Source: Funneliformis mosseae (taxonomy: Eukaryota > Glomeromycota > Glomeromycetes > Glomerales > Glomeraceae). From it: a DNA stretch of 62,716 nt. The notes under the pieces are model-generated. The model ran no database searches. It worked only from the letters and a program-made list of their open reading frames with translations, and was not told the origin of the DNA. The stretch covers positions 1 to 62,716 of the forward strand of contig CAJVPP010000022.1 in assembly GCA_910592005.1 (NCBI GenBank). Direction: 5' to 3'. Positions 49,802-60,899 of this stretch are shown one piece after another; the stretch's first letter is position 1; each line of letters starts with the position of its first letter. The position numbers and the translations under genes were made by a program.

Positions 49802-50870
49802 TTATTGTGATTCTTGTAATTCCTGTGATTCCTGTGATTGATAATACAATTTTTCGACCAAGACCCTGTATTCATTTTCCATTAATTTTCTCAATTTTGA
49901 TTCGTCTCCATTCGTAAATGGTTGATCGTATAAACGCCATTCCGCGTTGTATGAAGGACATTGCCTCAAAAGTTTTGGATCGTATTTGAACAAACGAAGG
50001 TTTTCACAACCTTCTTCTTCGATTGTTTCGGATTCCAATTCGTGTAAAATATCGGTCAATCTTTTCTTTCTTTGCGAAATCGTTACTCGAAGTTGTTTTC
50101 GATCGGCGGCCTCCCGATTCTTTAAGTCGGCCAAATATGTAGTAGTTTCGGGAGTACTATTTTTGTTTTGCGGAGCCTTACCACTTTAGTTTGTTTTTAA
50201 AAAAAAAGAATAAGGGAAAAAAAATTTAGCTTTTTTTTTAAAAAAAAAAAAGGGGGGAGAATCAACTTCTCGAGATAATTTACCTTACGAATCTTGGTTT
50301 ATAACATTCATAACATGAGCGCACTTGATATCGCCAGTATACGCGGACCCAATTTTTTCTTTTTCCACAAAATTGACAACCTCGTTCCATCATTGTTAAT
50401 CCGATATATTCTTGTTCAGTAAGGAGATATGGAGGCGGTAATTGAAGGTAACGCATGTGTTGGAGTCTTGAGTTTCGCCATATCGATTGTACAGAAGCGT
50501 CGTCAGACATGAGTAATTCTCTCAACCGCTTGCAAGTACCAGCGAGAGAAATTAGTTCATAAGGGGTAAAATCTTTGCAAATTAACAAAAGGTATTCGAC
50601 GGAGATGTCTTCAAGTTTGGAAAATTTATAAAATTCCTTTGTAACATTGAGGTTAAAGGAAGAATTATCCTTCGTTGTTGTTGAAGGAGAAAAGAATTTG
50701 AGAAATGGGTTTGATAAGAAACTTTCTCTTGTCGTAGTATTTGTCGTCGCTTTGGTTTTTTTGCTTGAACGTAATAATCTCTTTGCTAACGGTCTTATCG
50801 CCCAAGGAATAAATTCTTCAAAGGGTGAAACAACTTTTGGTGCCATTTTTCTTAAAGAATCGTTAAACAA
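49802..50870 (-). CDS. F-box protein with paired CX2C motif
   Basis: Two exons (50284-50870 and 49802-50183) encode 322 residues. A basic, Thr-rich N-terminus leads to an F-box at about 86-135 (LEDISVEYLLLICKDF...LAGTCKRLRELL), which in the family docks to Skp1 in SCF ubiquitin ligases. A likely zinc site follows: Cys165-X2-Cys168 and Cys186-X2-Cys189. The second exon is charged and probably coiled (NREAADRKQLRVTISQRKKR). Met9 (codon at 50846) is a possible alternative start. The target is unknown. Confidence 0.82.
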
Positions 50871-53800
50871 TAAAAGGAGATGAATAAAATAAAATAATTA
50901 TTATAATTATTTTTTTTTTTATTATTTTTTGAGAAAAAAAAAAAAAATTATTTTTTTTGGGGGAATGTTGGAGATTCCGGTCAAGGGATTTTATACCTTC
51001 AGTTATTTATAATACCAATATAAATTGTGATTAATCACAAAGTCAATGAAACAGAAAATAGTGATGTGCTACCCCAAATATATGTAGGCTAGTTACAAAC
51101 AAATTCGGGTGTTTACCGATTCTATGAAATTTTTTCAACAGAAATTTTTTTTTTTTTTGTGATTGAAAAAGATTCCGAAAATATACAACTTAATAACTTT
51201 ATCAAATTAAAAATTATAAAATCTAATACTAGGAATGGTTAATCTTTACGATATTTTTAATATATATCGATCCCCACTCGGCTGTGTCCTTTAAAGATTA
51301 CTTCATTTTGATTTTTGATTTTTTAATAAACCAGTTTTTTTTTTTTCGAGGTCATTCGCTACCATCTTTGGTCGCTCTTTTATATTCAAGAATCTCATTG
51401 AAAAATGATACCAATGATAATGCATCGAATCGTAGAAGAATAGAACGAATTCCCCTTTTTATTTTGTTTTAAAGAAGAATGTAACAATAATTATAGTATA
51501 ATAATAAAAATAAAATAAATAAATAAGCAAAAGGATGCACCCAATTTGAATTATAGAAAAAAAGGGTTGTTCATTCAGGAGAAACCGCGAGAGAATCCTT
51601 TTTTGCAGGTCAAGCAGTTAGGGTTCGCCCTTTTTTTTTTCGATTTTCAACTGGTGCTCCTTTGAATTGGTTGATAATGTATATCACGCGAATTGATCTT
51701 ATTGAAAGGATGCAAGATGCACGAAATTATTTTAAGAAGTGAAAAATGTCGTACAAAAGCGGCGCACATTCTCATTGGTCGCTTCCGATGTGATTATTAA
51801 CTTTATAGGGGAGAGGATTTAGGTGCTGATAAATGATAATGCAATAAAATAAAGATAAACCGAAAAATTATTTCAAGATCTCAATCTTGAAAAAAAAAAT
51901 CCCAAAAGGTCCGCAGCAAGACTCCCGTCGCTAGATCCACATTCATTTTTCGATTTCGTTTAAATAAACGCTTCAAAACGCATACACATGAATATGCATG
52001 GGTATTGCATATGCCTTCATTATTTATTACAGAAGGCAGGTTTCGTGTTCCGGCAGGAACAGGTGTTTCTCGATCAAATGATTTTTTGGTTAAATTAAGA
52101 GCGATTTTCTCTTAATTAAGAAAGTCGGATTGCTTGGGGACGCATAAAATTTCATGAAATGGCACCCTACACACTATCTACTTTGCTTGAGAAAACTGGT
52201 TTTTAAATTTTATGATTAGATCAGTGACTGCCTTTGATAAACAACGGCAATTTTTTTTTTTTGAAACGCGTGATTGTTTCGTGGGGCAGTTTTTCAAAAA
52301 AAAATTTTTATTCGATTTTTAATTTTTTTCCCAGCATGAACAGCAGGCAGCAGATTTATATCGTTAATTGTTTTAAATGATGAAACCAAAAATCATAAGA
52401 TCAGTGGAGCAACTATGTGACGCAATTGCATGAGAAAAAAAAAAGGATGCATTCGATCGAATTCAAAGTTGCATTTCATAATGAGAGAGAAATATAAAAC
52501 TTGAGTGGTGGTGACGCATCATTGGCTGCTAGATTGATGTGCGTTGCTTTTATTTAAAAAAAAAAAGTTTGCATGATATGCGTGAAAATTCTTTTTTTTT
52601 TTTGGGATGAAATGCCAAATCAAGGTTGGATAACGCCACATAAAGATGTCGGTTGAATTAACTTTAATGGGTGAGAATGCCTTCAAAATTTTTACCCACT
52701 TTTTTTTAAATTTTTTTTAGTTTAGGTTTTACGTGTTAAAAATAGTGACTTCAATGAAAATAATGTCACATGCTAACGTAAAAAGTAGTTAATTTAAGGG
52801 CCCAAATAAAACTTTACACAAGAACAAAATATCGGCTGATAATCGTCACTTGATTGTCATAAATAAATGAATTCCTGTTAGCCATTTTTGATCAGGTTCA
52901 GTTGTAAAAAAAAGTGTAACATAATGCCGATTCTGAAAGTGGTTAAAGCGAGAAACACTATCGAATTCATTTGTCGTGTTTTCTCAACTTATTTTAGTGC
53001 ATATCTTTGATAGGTTAAAAAAGATTGATTTTCTCGTGAAAACGTAGTTTTTTAAGTTTTTTGGTTTATGTTGTTCATGGAGAATCTTTTGCGATACGCA
53101 ATAACAACTACGCAACTACGTCACCAAGCATATAATGGCGTAAAATAACAATACTTCCAACGATAAATATTTACACTTTATTAAATAAAAATAAAAAATC
53201 GTCAAAAAAAATTAGTCAAGTATTCTCCTTGATAAAAAAGGACTTGTTTCAGGAAGTGTGTTTCCTTTCCTTGGATAACAATATTTAGGAATTGAAGAAT
53301 ATTTGTCCCACATTAAAATCAAATTAGAATTTAGATAGGAGATCCATAAATAAAAAATATCTTCTAAAATTAGATTATCTTTGGTAAGACTGATAAAGCA
53401 AAAATCAAGTTTTCGGAATTTTTTTTTTAAAAAAAAATAATGTTTCCAAAAAGTAAACAATTAATTACATTAATATTATTATTTATATTATATAAGAGAT
53501 GATTAATTTCAGATACGTCGTTGCATCCTTTTGCCGAACCCTTTATTGGTTATATAAATATCGTGGGAAAACAATATTGAACTTTTTCCGGATAGTTAAT
53601 TATTTATTTATAAATATTTTATCACTAGCCCACATCAAATGTGTTGTATAAAATTTCGTCTTTTAAGTTTAATATAATATAATACCTTGTCATTTGTTAA
53701 TAAATAAAATGCATTAAATACCTCATGGTTTTTTTATTAAAACAAGAAAAGCGTTGGTTTGTTCAAATCTTGCACACTTTTTACATAGATTTCTTGCACA

Positions 53801-54887
53801 TGACTATTTTTCGATTTCCTTTTCGCTTTTAAAAAAAAAAAAATCTTGATTTTTATTAATGTTTTGTTTTGTTTATTTCAAAATTTAATAAGTACAAGTT
53901 TATTTACAAAATATAAAAAGATCCAATTAAAAACCGGTTTGACGATGAGCTTGATCTTCAAAAACAAATCTTTTTTTTCCTTTAGATTCAATGAACCAAT
54001 AAAAAAAAATTTTTAGATTTTCCTCGTGTTGTGACTAATGGCCTAAAATGATGATATTCTTTCCATCGATGGGGTAAAAAAATATTTTTGACAGTTCCGA
54101 TCGTCAATCTGACCGATCCGACCTGCATTTATAACCAAAATTTTGCACACTTTTGAAATGACAAAGCAATTAACTTTTGAATAAATATCTTAAAAAACTT
54201 GTTCAAATTAATCAGGTGATTGTAATTATTAAAGAGACTTCACCAGACCAGATTTAATGAACTATACTTTATGTTTCTCTCACTTACCTGATATATTTAT
54301 ATTTAAGAGGTCAACATTTCGTCATGCTTTCTTGACTATGAAATGTAGTAATTTTCGTTAGTCGTCAATTTTAACTCGTGATATTCTGAGCTTTTGATGG
54401 TGATTAAAAAAATTTACACGAGCCATGCAAAGTCATGATCAATGAAAGAAATATATCCAACAAAGATAAATTTCTCAGCAGTGTTACCATCAAAATCTTT
54501 GTAAATCAACATATGGTTAGCGCCATTTAACCTAAAATAAGTCAGTTAATAACTTCGTCTTTGTACAAGTGTGAATTGTTTTGGAAACTATTTTCCTTTT
54601 TTGAGGAAGCTGTGACAAATCAAAAATAAAGAATTTTGATTCTTTCTTTTTTATCTTTTATTTCTTTTAATACGTTACGAATTTAGAAATAATTTAACCT
54701 CAAAGTGCATATTAAGGAGAGTTTCAAATTCAATCTTAATGGTGCACGGATATAGGATAATGATTCTCGTGATTTTCCGCCATCGTATTTTTTTTTTTTT
54801 TTTTTCACGTATATAACTGAATGTTTTTGATTTTCTAATTCGTTTTTTTTTTTTTTTTATTTTTTTTTAAAAAAAAATTTTTGTAAA
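50871..54887. other. Four-kb intergenic region
   Basis: This has moderate composition compared with the AT-rich blocks and many poly-T/poly-A runs, but no frame that looks like an exon set. Small frames at 51284-51472 and 53212-53460 lack recognisable content. A long regulatory region or untranslated exons of the gene at 54888 are possible. The T/A run at about 54842-54880 sits just before that gene's start. Confidence 0.5.
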
Positions 54888-56001
54888 ATGCCTATCACGC
54901 TACCTCCCACTATTCTTGAAGATGACATCCCACCTTCTTATGTAAAAGAACTAGGAAAAGTCACATACAAGGTTAGTAAATAAACTAGCCATGTTTTCTT
55001 TCTCGTTACAATATTTACAATAACAAGTATGTGATGTTCTGTTTAAATATTAATAGCTTATCAAATTGTACACTTTTGATAACGATGGTGAAAATTATTC
55101 ACCTCATGCCTATGACTCCAAAGATAAAACGGACAAACATAAATCTCACACCCAATTATTTTATAATATAACCGATAAAACAAAGTTATCAAAATGTACA
55201 CCATCATATTTCCGAAACGTTTTTCGACCGGATGAAAGGTTTCAAAATTTACATTGGTATACCGAAGCGCTCAAATCGGTCTCTTCATCCTCCGAACCTT
55301 CTAATTTGTGGACGATTGATCAAGTGAAGTTAAAAAAGTCCAAGTTTAGTAAACGAATTAAAAGACCAAGAGTATTTTCAATTGGTAATGCCGAATTGGG
55401 ACGTTCAGTGTTCAAATATGATAGCAGTAAGAACGAACCAAAAGGTTACTCCGGTAACATCGCCACTCCATGTGATAATTCTTGTATACAAAGGTATAGA
55501 TGGGTGAGGTATAAAGATGGTTCTGGATGGGCGTTCATTTCCAGGAATGATCCAAATGCAACCTTGGTTGAATTTCTTAAAACGGATTTTGATCATGAGT
55601 TTGATATAATATTCTTGAAGAATTCTCCTCCAGGTTGGAGGATTTCACAAGATTCAAAGGATTTTGATAAACCCGCTCAATTTATGGGAAGATATCCTTC
55701 CGTATTTTCTAATCCTTCAACAATTCGATCCTCGACAACCTCGGGACTTCTTTCAAACGTTTCAATTCGTGAATCAACGTTTTCTGATATCTCTACCGCT
55801 TTAAGTGTAAATGATGAAAATGTAGGAAACGGCGGAAAGATTTCTAACGTGAATTCTCTTTACTCTGAACGTAATTTCACTTCATTAGGAAATTTATCTA
55901 AATTTGATTCCGAAAAATCTTGGCAAGAATATGTTTTGGCTTCAACTGTTACCATTCAAGATGAGGTTAATCAAAACAAAAGAAGGTTATGGAAGAAGTG
56001 A
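54888..56001 (+). CDS. Conserved-looking protein of unknown function
   Basis: Two exons (54888-54971 and 55057-56001) give 342 residues. A short acidic-proline start (MPITLPPTILEDDIPP) is joined across an 85-bp GTTAGT...TAG intron. The middle (about 60-220) is folded-looking, rich in Trp, Tyr and Phe (RYRWVRYKDGSGWAFI), while about 235-320 is Ser/Asn-rich and probably disordered. There is no signal peptide or membrane helix. I do not recognise the family. Base and codon use match the neighbouring genes and the frame is long and clean, so it is likely real. It stops at TGA. Confidence 0.75.
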
Positions 56002-56614
56002 ACGAGATTAGGAACCTCACACATACACTCTCACACATTCATATTTTCAATGTATATTAGTATATATTAATTAGCATACATAACTTATTTAAATAAATTT
56101 TTATTTCTCTCGTCTCGTGTTTTGAAACTTGTAAAATTGTATACACGCGCATAATTTCCAAATCGGTCTCATTAATGATTGTTACAAGAGGGTGATCGAT
56201 TTCTTTGACTTCATGACTTTCCGTAAACCTTTTGACATCGTTATTGTTTAAATTAAAAGTATTCGATCAGTTCGGTTCGAAATTGAAGCGCAGCTAGCAA
56301 GAGAAGCTTGCCTTGTTCAAACTCTATGGATTTCAATTTCAATTTACCTTTTTTTCGCTTTTATTTACGATCATGCGATCATCATGCATAAATGTATTGC
56401 TGAGTTAATGTACGAGAACAAAGTGAAAATCTAAATACATTCATGTTTGAACGTACGAGTTAAAAAATTTTTCGAATATAAATTCATAAATGGATATATT
56501 ATGAAATGGTTACAAAGAACAAAAAAAAATGTATAAATGATGTTCAAAAAGAATCTACAAATCTCATCATTTTTTTTTTTTTTCCCTCCTTTCTCCCTTC
56601 CCTTCCCGCGTGAA
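56002..56614. other. Intergenic region
   Basis: About 610 bp without a coding frame. It ends with a T/C-rich tract (56571-56609) right before the next start codon, as is common ahead of highly read fungal genes. Confidence 0.5.
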
Positions 56615-58189
56615 ATGACTAGTATAACACTTATTCCAGAGTTATTACAAAAAATCCTTTCTTATCACAAGGAAAATCCAAAAATAATTTTTAAATGCGC
56701 TCTAGTATCAAAAAGTTGGTGTGACACAGCCATACCATTCTTGTGGAAGAAACCATTTCGTTTTTGTTATTCAACTTTTCATTACAAGATCGTTAGAGTT
56801 TACCTTCAATTCTTACCAAAAAAATTTTTGGACGAACTTGATTTCAATCAAATCATAACTTCTGATAATCCTGCTTATAATTATTTATCTTTCTTACAAG
56901 AACTCGCTTATCTTACATTATATGAATCCCTTTTAAATTTATTAAAGAAACAACGATCTTATAAAACTTTATCAACATCCGAAAAAGTTCAAGATGATCA
57001 ACTTTGTCCAAGTTTTCATCCATCTAAGCAATTCATGATCAATAAAATGTTACCGATTTTGAACGAACTTTGTAATTTATTCATCAAGAATGGTACAAAA
57101 ATTCTCAATTTTAACTTATCGGCACTATATATTAATTGTAGTTGTAAATGGTTTCCTTTAAACGATATTAAACTTCCATTCAATTCATTATCATCGATTC
57201 AATCATTTATTTGTGATAATAATGGATGTGATTTCGGTGATATCGTCATGGAATTAAGTAAAACTTCAAGAAATATCTCGTCAATGGAAATAAAAAAACC
57301 ACAATCCCATCAAAATATTTCTCAATGGGTAACGTTAATTAATTCACAAAGGTATTTACAAAAGCTTAAGTTGGAAATGTTTTATAGTAAATATTCATCA
57401 ATGATCGCTTTGGCCATCCCTTCACAATATCATTCTCTGAAAGAGGTTGAATTGACTTATTGTAAATTTTATCAAGCGAGCCTTTTAGATGAATTATCAT
57501 CTTGTCCAAATCTAATTTCTTTAATAATTAAAGATTGTTCATTCGTCGAGAAATCCAAAATCATTAATCATTTCGTATCATTAAAATCTTTATATATTTC
57601 GAAATCTCAATTACCACAGGAATATTTTTTAGCCATGTTAGGACAACCATCAAAATTAGAAAAAATTACTCTTAATTTAATAGATTTTTTTAAATATCCA
57701 AAGATCATCCCATTCATTTGTTTAAATTGTTCTCAATTAAAAGTATTAGAAATAGTTTTGGTAGAAGAAACATTTGAAAAACTTGTATCAATATTGGAAA
57801 ATTGTCAATTATTAGAGGAGGTATCAATTTGGGAGAAATTCGATTGGATAGGTCATGAATTTTATGATTATCATGATTCTTATTTTGGTAATTACATGAA
57901 TCCTAATTTAGTTATAAAAAAGATTTCAAATCATTTACCAAGAAATCTTAAAAAATTGCACTTTTCTCAACTTTTTAATTTCACCTTTGAAGATATACAA
58001 TACTTGATTCAAAATGCTCCAAATACTTTACAAGATTTGAAATTTTATGCTATAGTTAATGATAAAAATGATGTAATTAATCTTTTAAAAAATTTTGCTA
58101 ATAATCGTAAATTAATAATTAACCATTCGGAATCTAGAATTAATTATAGTAAAATCATTCATCATGTCTTTATAGTTAAATTTATATAA
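56615..58189 (+). CDS. F-box protein with leucine-rich repeats
   Basis: This single-exon protein has 524 residues. The start at 56615 is preferred because residues coded upstream of it are poly-Phe from a T tract, and the F-box begins at once after it (ITLIPELLQKILSYHKENP...CALVSKSWCDTAIPFLWKKP, about 4-45). The remainder is made of irregular leucine-rich repeats (for example SLKEVELTYCKFYQASLLDE and KNLSSCPNLISL-type blocks). Such proteins choose targets for SCF ubiquitin ligases and form large families in Glomeromycotina. Lack of introns fits recent family expansion. The last 15 or so residues run into AT-rich DNA. Confidence 0.85.
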   Translation: MTSITLIPELLQKILSYHKENPKIIFKCALVSKSWCDTAIPFLWKKPFRFCYSTFHYKIVRVYLQFLPKKFLDELDFNQIITSDNPAYNYLSFLQELAYLTLYESLLNLLKKQRSYKTLSTSEKVQDDQLCPSFHPSKQFMINKMLPILNELCNLFIKNGTKILNFNLSALYINCSCKWFPLNDIKLPFNSLSSIQSFICDNNGCDFGDIVMELSKTSRNISSMEIKKPQSHQNISQWVTLINSQRYLQKLKLEMFYSKYSSMIALAIPSQYHSLKEVELTYCKFYQASLLDELSSCPNLISLIIKDCSFVEKSKIINHFVSLKSLYISKSQLPQEYFLAMLGQPSKLEKITLNLIDFFKYPKIIPFICLNCSQLKVLEIVLVEETFEKLVSILENCQLLEEVSIWEKFDWIGHEFYDYHDSYFGNYMNPNLVIKKISNHLPRNLKKLHFSQLFNFTFEDIQYLIQNAPNTLQDLKFYAIVNDKNDVINLLKNFANNRKLIINHSESRINYSKIIHHVFIVKFI

Positions 58190-58669
58190 TTCAAATAAAC
58201 AAAATATTTAAATTTTTTTCATTTTTAATTGCTTTAAATATATAAATACAATAATTAATTATATTTAAAATCAAATTTTTTTTTTTATAAATTAACTTTA
58301 TTTTAGCAAAATATTTAAGTTAATAAAATACTTACATTTTATAAAAAAAATATTAAAAAATATAATAAATTAATTTTTTATATTAAATAAATAAAATATT
58401 ATAATTAAAAAAATTAAAATAATAAAATAAAATTAAAATATTTGATAAAATAATAAATAGATAAAGTGATATTATTATATATATAAAATTAATAAATAAT
58501 AATATAATAATAATAAATTAGAATTTATTAATAAAATAAAGATTATATATTTTATAAATAAATAAAATTTTAATAAAATTATCTTTAAATATATAATATA
58601 AAAATTTATTAATATAAAAACATTTAAAATAATATTATAATTTTAAAAATATTTTAAGATTAATCAATT
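58190..58669. other. AT-only spacer
   Basis: About 480 bp of nearly pure A/T DNA between the F-box gene and the palindrome. No feature seen. Confidence 0.6.
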
Positions 58670-58721
58670 AAGTCACCGGCAACTTCATGATATAATTATA
58701 TCATGAAGTTGTCAGTGACTT
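58670..58721. repeat. 52-bp palindrome without spacer
   Basis: Two 26-bp arms meet directly at the centre (58695/58696). They pair with two mismatches, and the ends are AAGTCAC and GTGACTT. It can form a long cruciform or hairpin. The words CAACTTCATGATATA in it resemble the neighbouring minisatellite units. Confidence 0.8.
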
Positions 58722-58734
58722 AGATTAGGTTATG

Positions 58735-58990
58735 AAGGTGACTTCATAGTCTACCAGTATCTTCATAATATAATGGTAACTTCATAGTCTACTAGTATCT
58801 TCATAATATAGTAATAACTTCATAGTCTATCGGTATCTTCATAATATAATGGTAACTTTATAGTCTACTGATATCTTCATAATATAATGGTAACTTCATA
58901 GTCTGCTGGTAATTTCATAATCTAATTACATGATCTGGTAGTAATTTTATAATCTAATATCACAATCTGATGGTAACTTCATAACCTATG
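58735..58990. repeat. 38-bp minisatellite
   Basis: About four clear units of 38 bp, built on TAACTTCATAGTCTACTAG followed by TATCTTCATAATATAATGG, are followed by two or three more diverged or shortened units. The array lies just right of the palindrome and shares the ACTTCAT word with it. Confidence 0.8.
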
Positions 58991-59661
58991 TATGGGTATC
59001 TCCTTTGCGTTTATAACATTATTTTAACTGTTTCCTGTATAATATGGTGGTGTCTTCATATTCTAATAGTAGATGTAATGCTTTAATTTAATAGTGATAT
59101 TATAATCTAATGATGTCTGCTTTCTTCTTGTTTCTAATTCGTTTAGATAATAAATTCTATATTGTTGATACTAGCTTTCTGTAGCTGTTTAGATATCTGG
59201 TTTTATGTTAAGGATGCTGATCTCTTGCGTTTAATTAGATGTTAGATTCTATATTAGAGTGATTTCCTTTACGCCTATTTGGTTGCCTTTCTAGGAGCTG
59301 AAGTGGTGTAAAAAAAAGATGACAGATAGCACAGTTAATTTGCTACCTCTATTTTCAATGACAGCCTGTCATACAAAATTTCAGTGACGGGAACGACAAA
59401 ACTCATTATTCAAAATGCTTTTCATAATTTACGAGATGTTGTTAGACCATTGTTACAAAATGAGTAAGCATAATGTTTATCTTATTCATCTTATAAAGTA
59501 TATTCATATTCCGTAAGTGTTTCTATCATATTTTATCTTAATTGAATATAGAGTAAATATCAGGTATGGTAATATCTATGTGAGTACTACATGTAAAAAA
59601 ATTCAATTTGCGTAACTTTCAAGGGATAATGTCTGACCTATTTGATTACCAGAATAAAGTA
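58991..59661. other. Spacer with no identified feature
   Basis: About 670 bp of moderate composition. A short readable stretch near 59385-59465 (KLIIQNAFHNLRDVVRPLLQ) has no context and could be a protein fossil, but cannot be named. Confidence 0.4.
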
Positions 59662-59833
59662 CAGTCAACTCTTGATATAGCGAACTCTTGATATAACGAA
59701 TTTTTTAAACAAATATAATAAAAATACTCTTGTTATAGCGAATTGGCCAATCAAATCTCTTAAAATCTTCACTATAGCCTTATAGCGAAGTTGAGGTCTA
59801 GGACATAGAGTTCGTTATAACAAGAGTTGACTG
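59662..59833. mobile_element. Pogo/Tigger-type MITE
   Basis: This 172-bp non-coding element has terminal inverted repeats starting CAGTCAACTCTTG at both ends and a TA dinucleotide on each side (59660-59661, 59834-59835), as in Tc1/mariner/pogo insertions. Inside, ACTCTTGATATAACGAA-like words repeat. It would depend on a DDE transposase made elsewhere. Confidence 0.8.
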
Positions 59834-59914
59834 TAATTTTGAGGTATACAATTTGAAAGATCGAAGCTGATGCCTATTTGTTGCTGATATATGTATGCCA
59901 ATTTTGTGTCTAAG

Positions 59915-60790
59915 GTTGGAGGTACAATATGTATTATCTTGGCCAGCTCATTTATATCATACCTGAGTACATGTCTAGAAAGATGAAGGCTTTTCCCAAT
60001 ATTTTATACAATGATTACGGAAAAGCCTTCACTTTTACATATATGCTAATTTCACGTCTGAAGTTGGAGGTATAATATGTATTATCATAGCCAGCCTATT
60101 TATACCATATCTGAGTACATGTTTAGAAAAGTATAAGTCTTTTTCCATTATTTTATATAATATTAAAGAAGATATCCGCTTTAGACTTATAAATACATAT
60201 ATACCACATATGCCCGAATACATACCTTTGAGATGTAGCCTTTATGTTACACTCAGATACATACTAGTGATAGGGTAGTCTTCTTCCATTATTTATATAA
60301 AGATTCTGAAGAAGACTACCCTAAATATCATATCTAAATACATATTTAGAAAGGATAAGTCTTACGCGAAGGCTATATCATACCTGGATATATACTATCG
60401 AGATGTAATTTTTATGCTATACTTGGGTATATACAAGTGATAGGGTATTTTTCTTCCAATATTTATTTAATAGAATATGGAGAAGGATACCCTGAATGAC
60501 ATACCCAGGTTTATACTAGTATTAGAATAGTCTTCTTCCATAATTTTATATAATATTTATAAAGAAGACTACCCTAAATATCACCTATTAGGAATATATT
60601 TATTTGCGATTTGCTAATTAAATTTGCTATCCCTTCTTTTTTTCGCATTTGTATACTCTAGATATCATATATGCCTGAGCAAATACTAGTGTTAGGTAGT
60701 CTTCTGCCAATATTTTATATAATAATTATACAGAAGACTACCCTAAATATCACCCTATTAAGAATCTATTTATCTGCGATTCTCTTGCCA
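59915..60790. repeat. Array of about six long hairpins
   Basis: Six inverted repeats follow one another. Arms are 59985-59996/60019-60030, 60132-60140/60183-60191, 60271-60286/60308-60323 (16 bp, perfect), 60442-60455/60481-60493 (imperfect), 60528-60537/60562-60571 and 60695-60706/60731-60742. Four share the stem word GTAGTCTTCT and AGAAGACTAC, and all have AT-rich loops of about 20-50 nt. Spacer blocks also repeat: GAGTACATGT at 59963 and 60112, and the TATTTAT-TGCGATT block at about 60597 and 60769. No coding capacity. It lies between the MITE and the primase/origin-binding-type gene. Confidence 0.8.
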
Positions 60791-60899
60791 TCTTGCTATA
60801 CATATCTTTTTGTATCTATCGAAAAAAATTAATTAAATATTTCTGATTTTTATAAAGTAATATAAACCTTTTCAAACTAATAACATACATACACTAACT

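Noticed and set aside
53212..53460. 82-codon minus-strand frame
   Set aside because: No recognisable motif, no neighbouring exon that would extend it, and a poly-Lys/Phe patch from A/T runs.
56537..56614. Upstream ATG for the LRR F-box protein
   Set aside because: It would add a poly-Phe stretch coded by the pyrimidine tract; ATG 56615 places the F-box at the N-terminus as usual.
59915..60790. Hairpin array as a CRISPR array
   Set aside because: Repeats are of unequal spacing and long inverted type, in a genome with introns and no cas genes.
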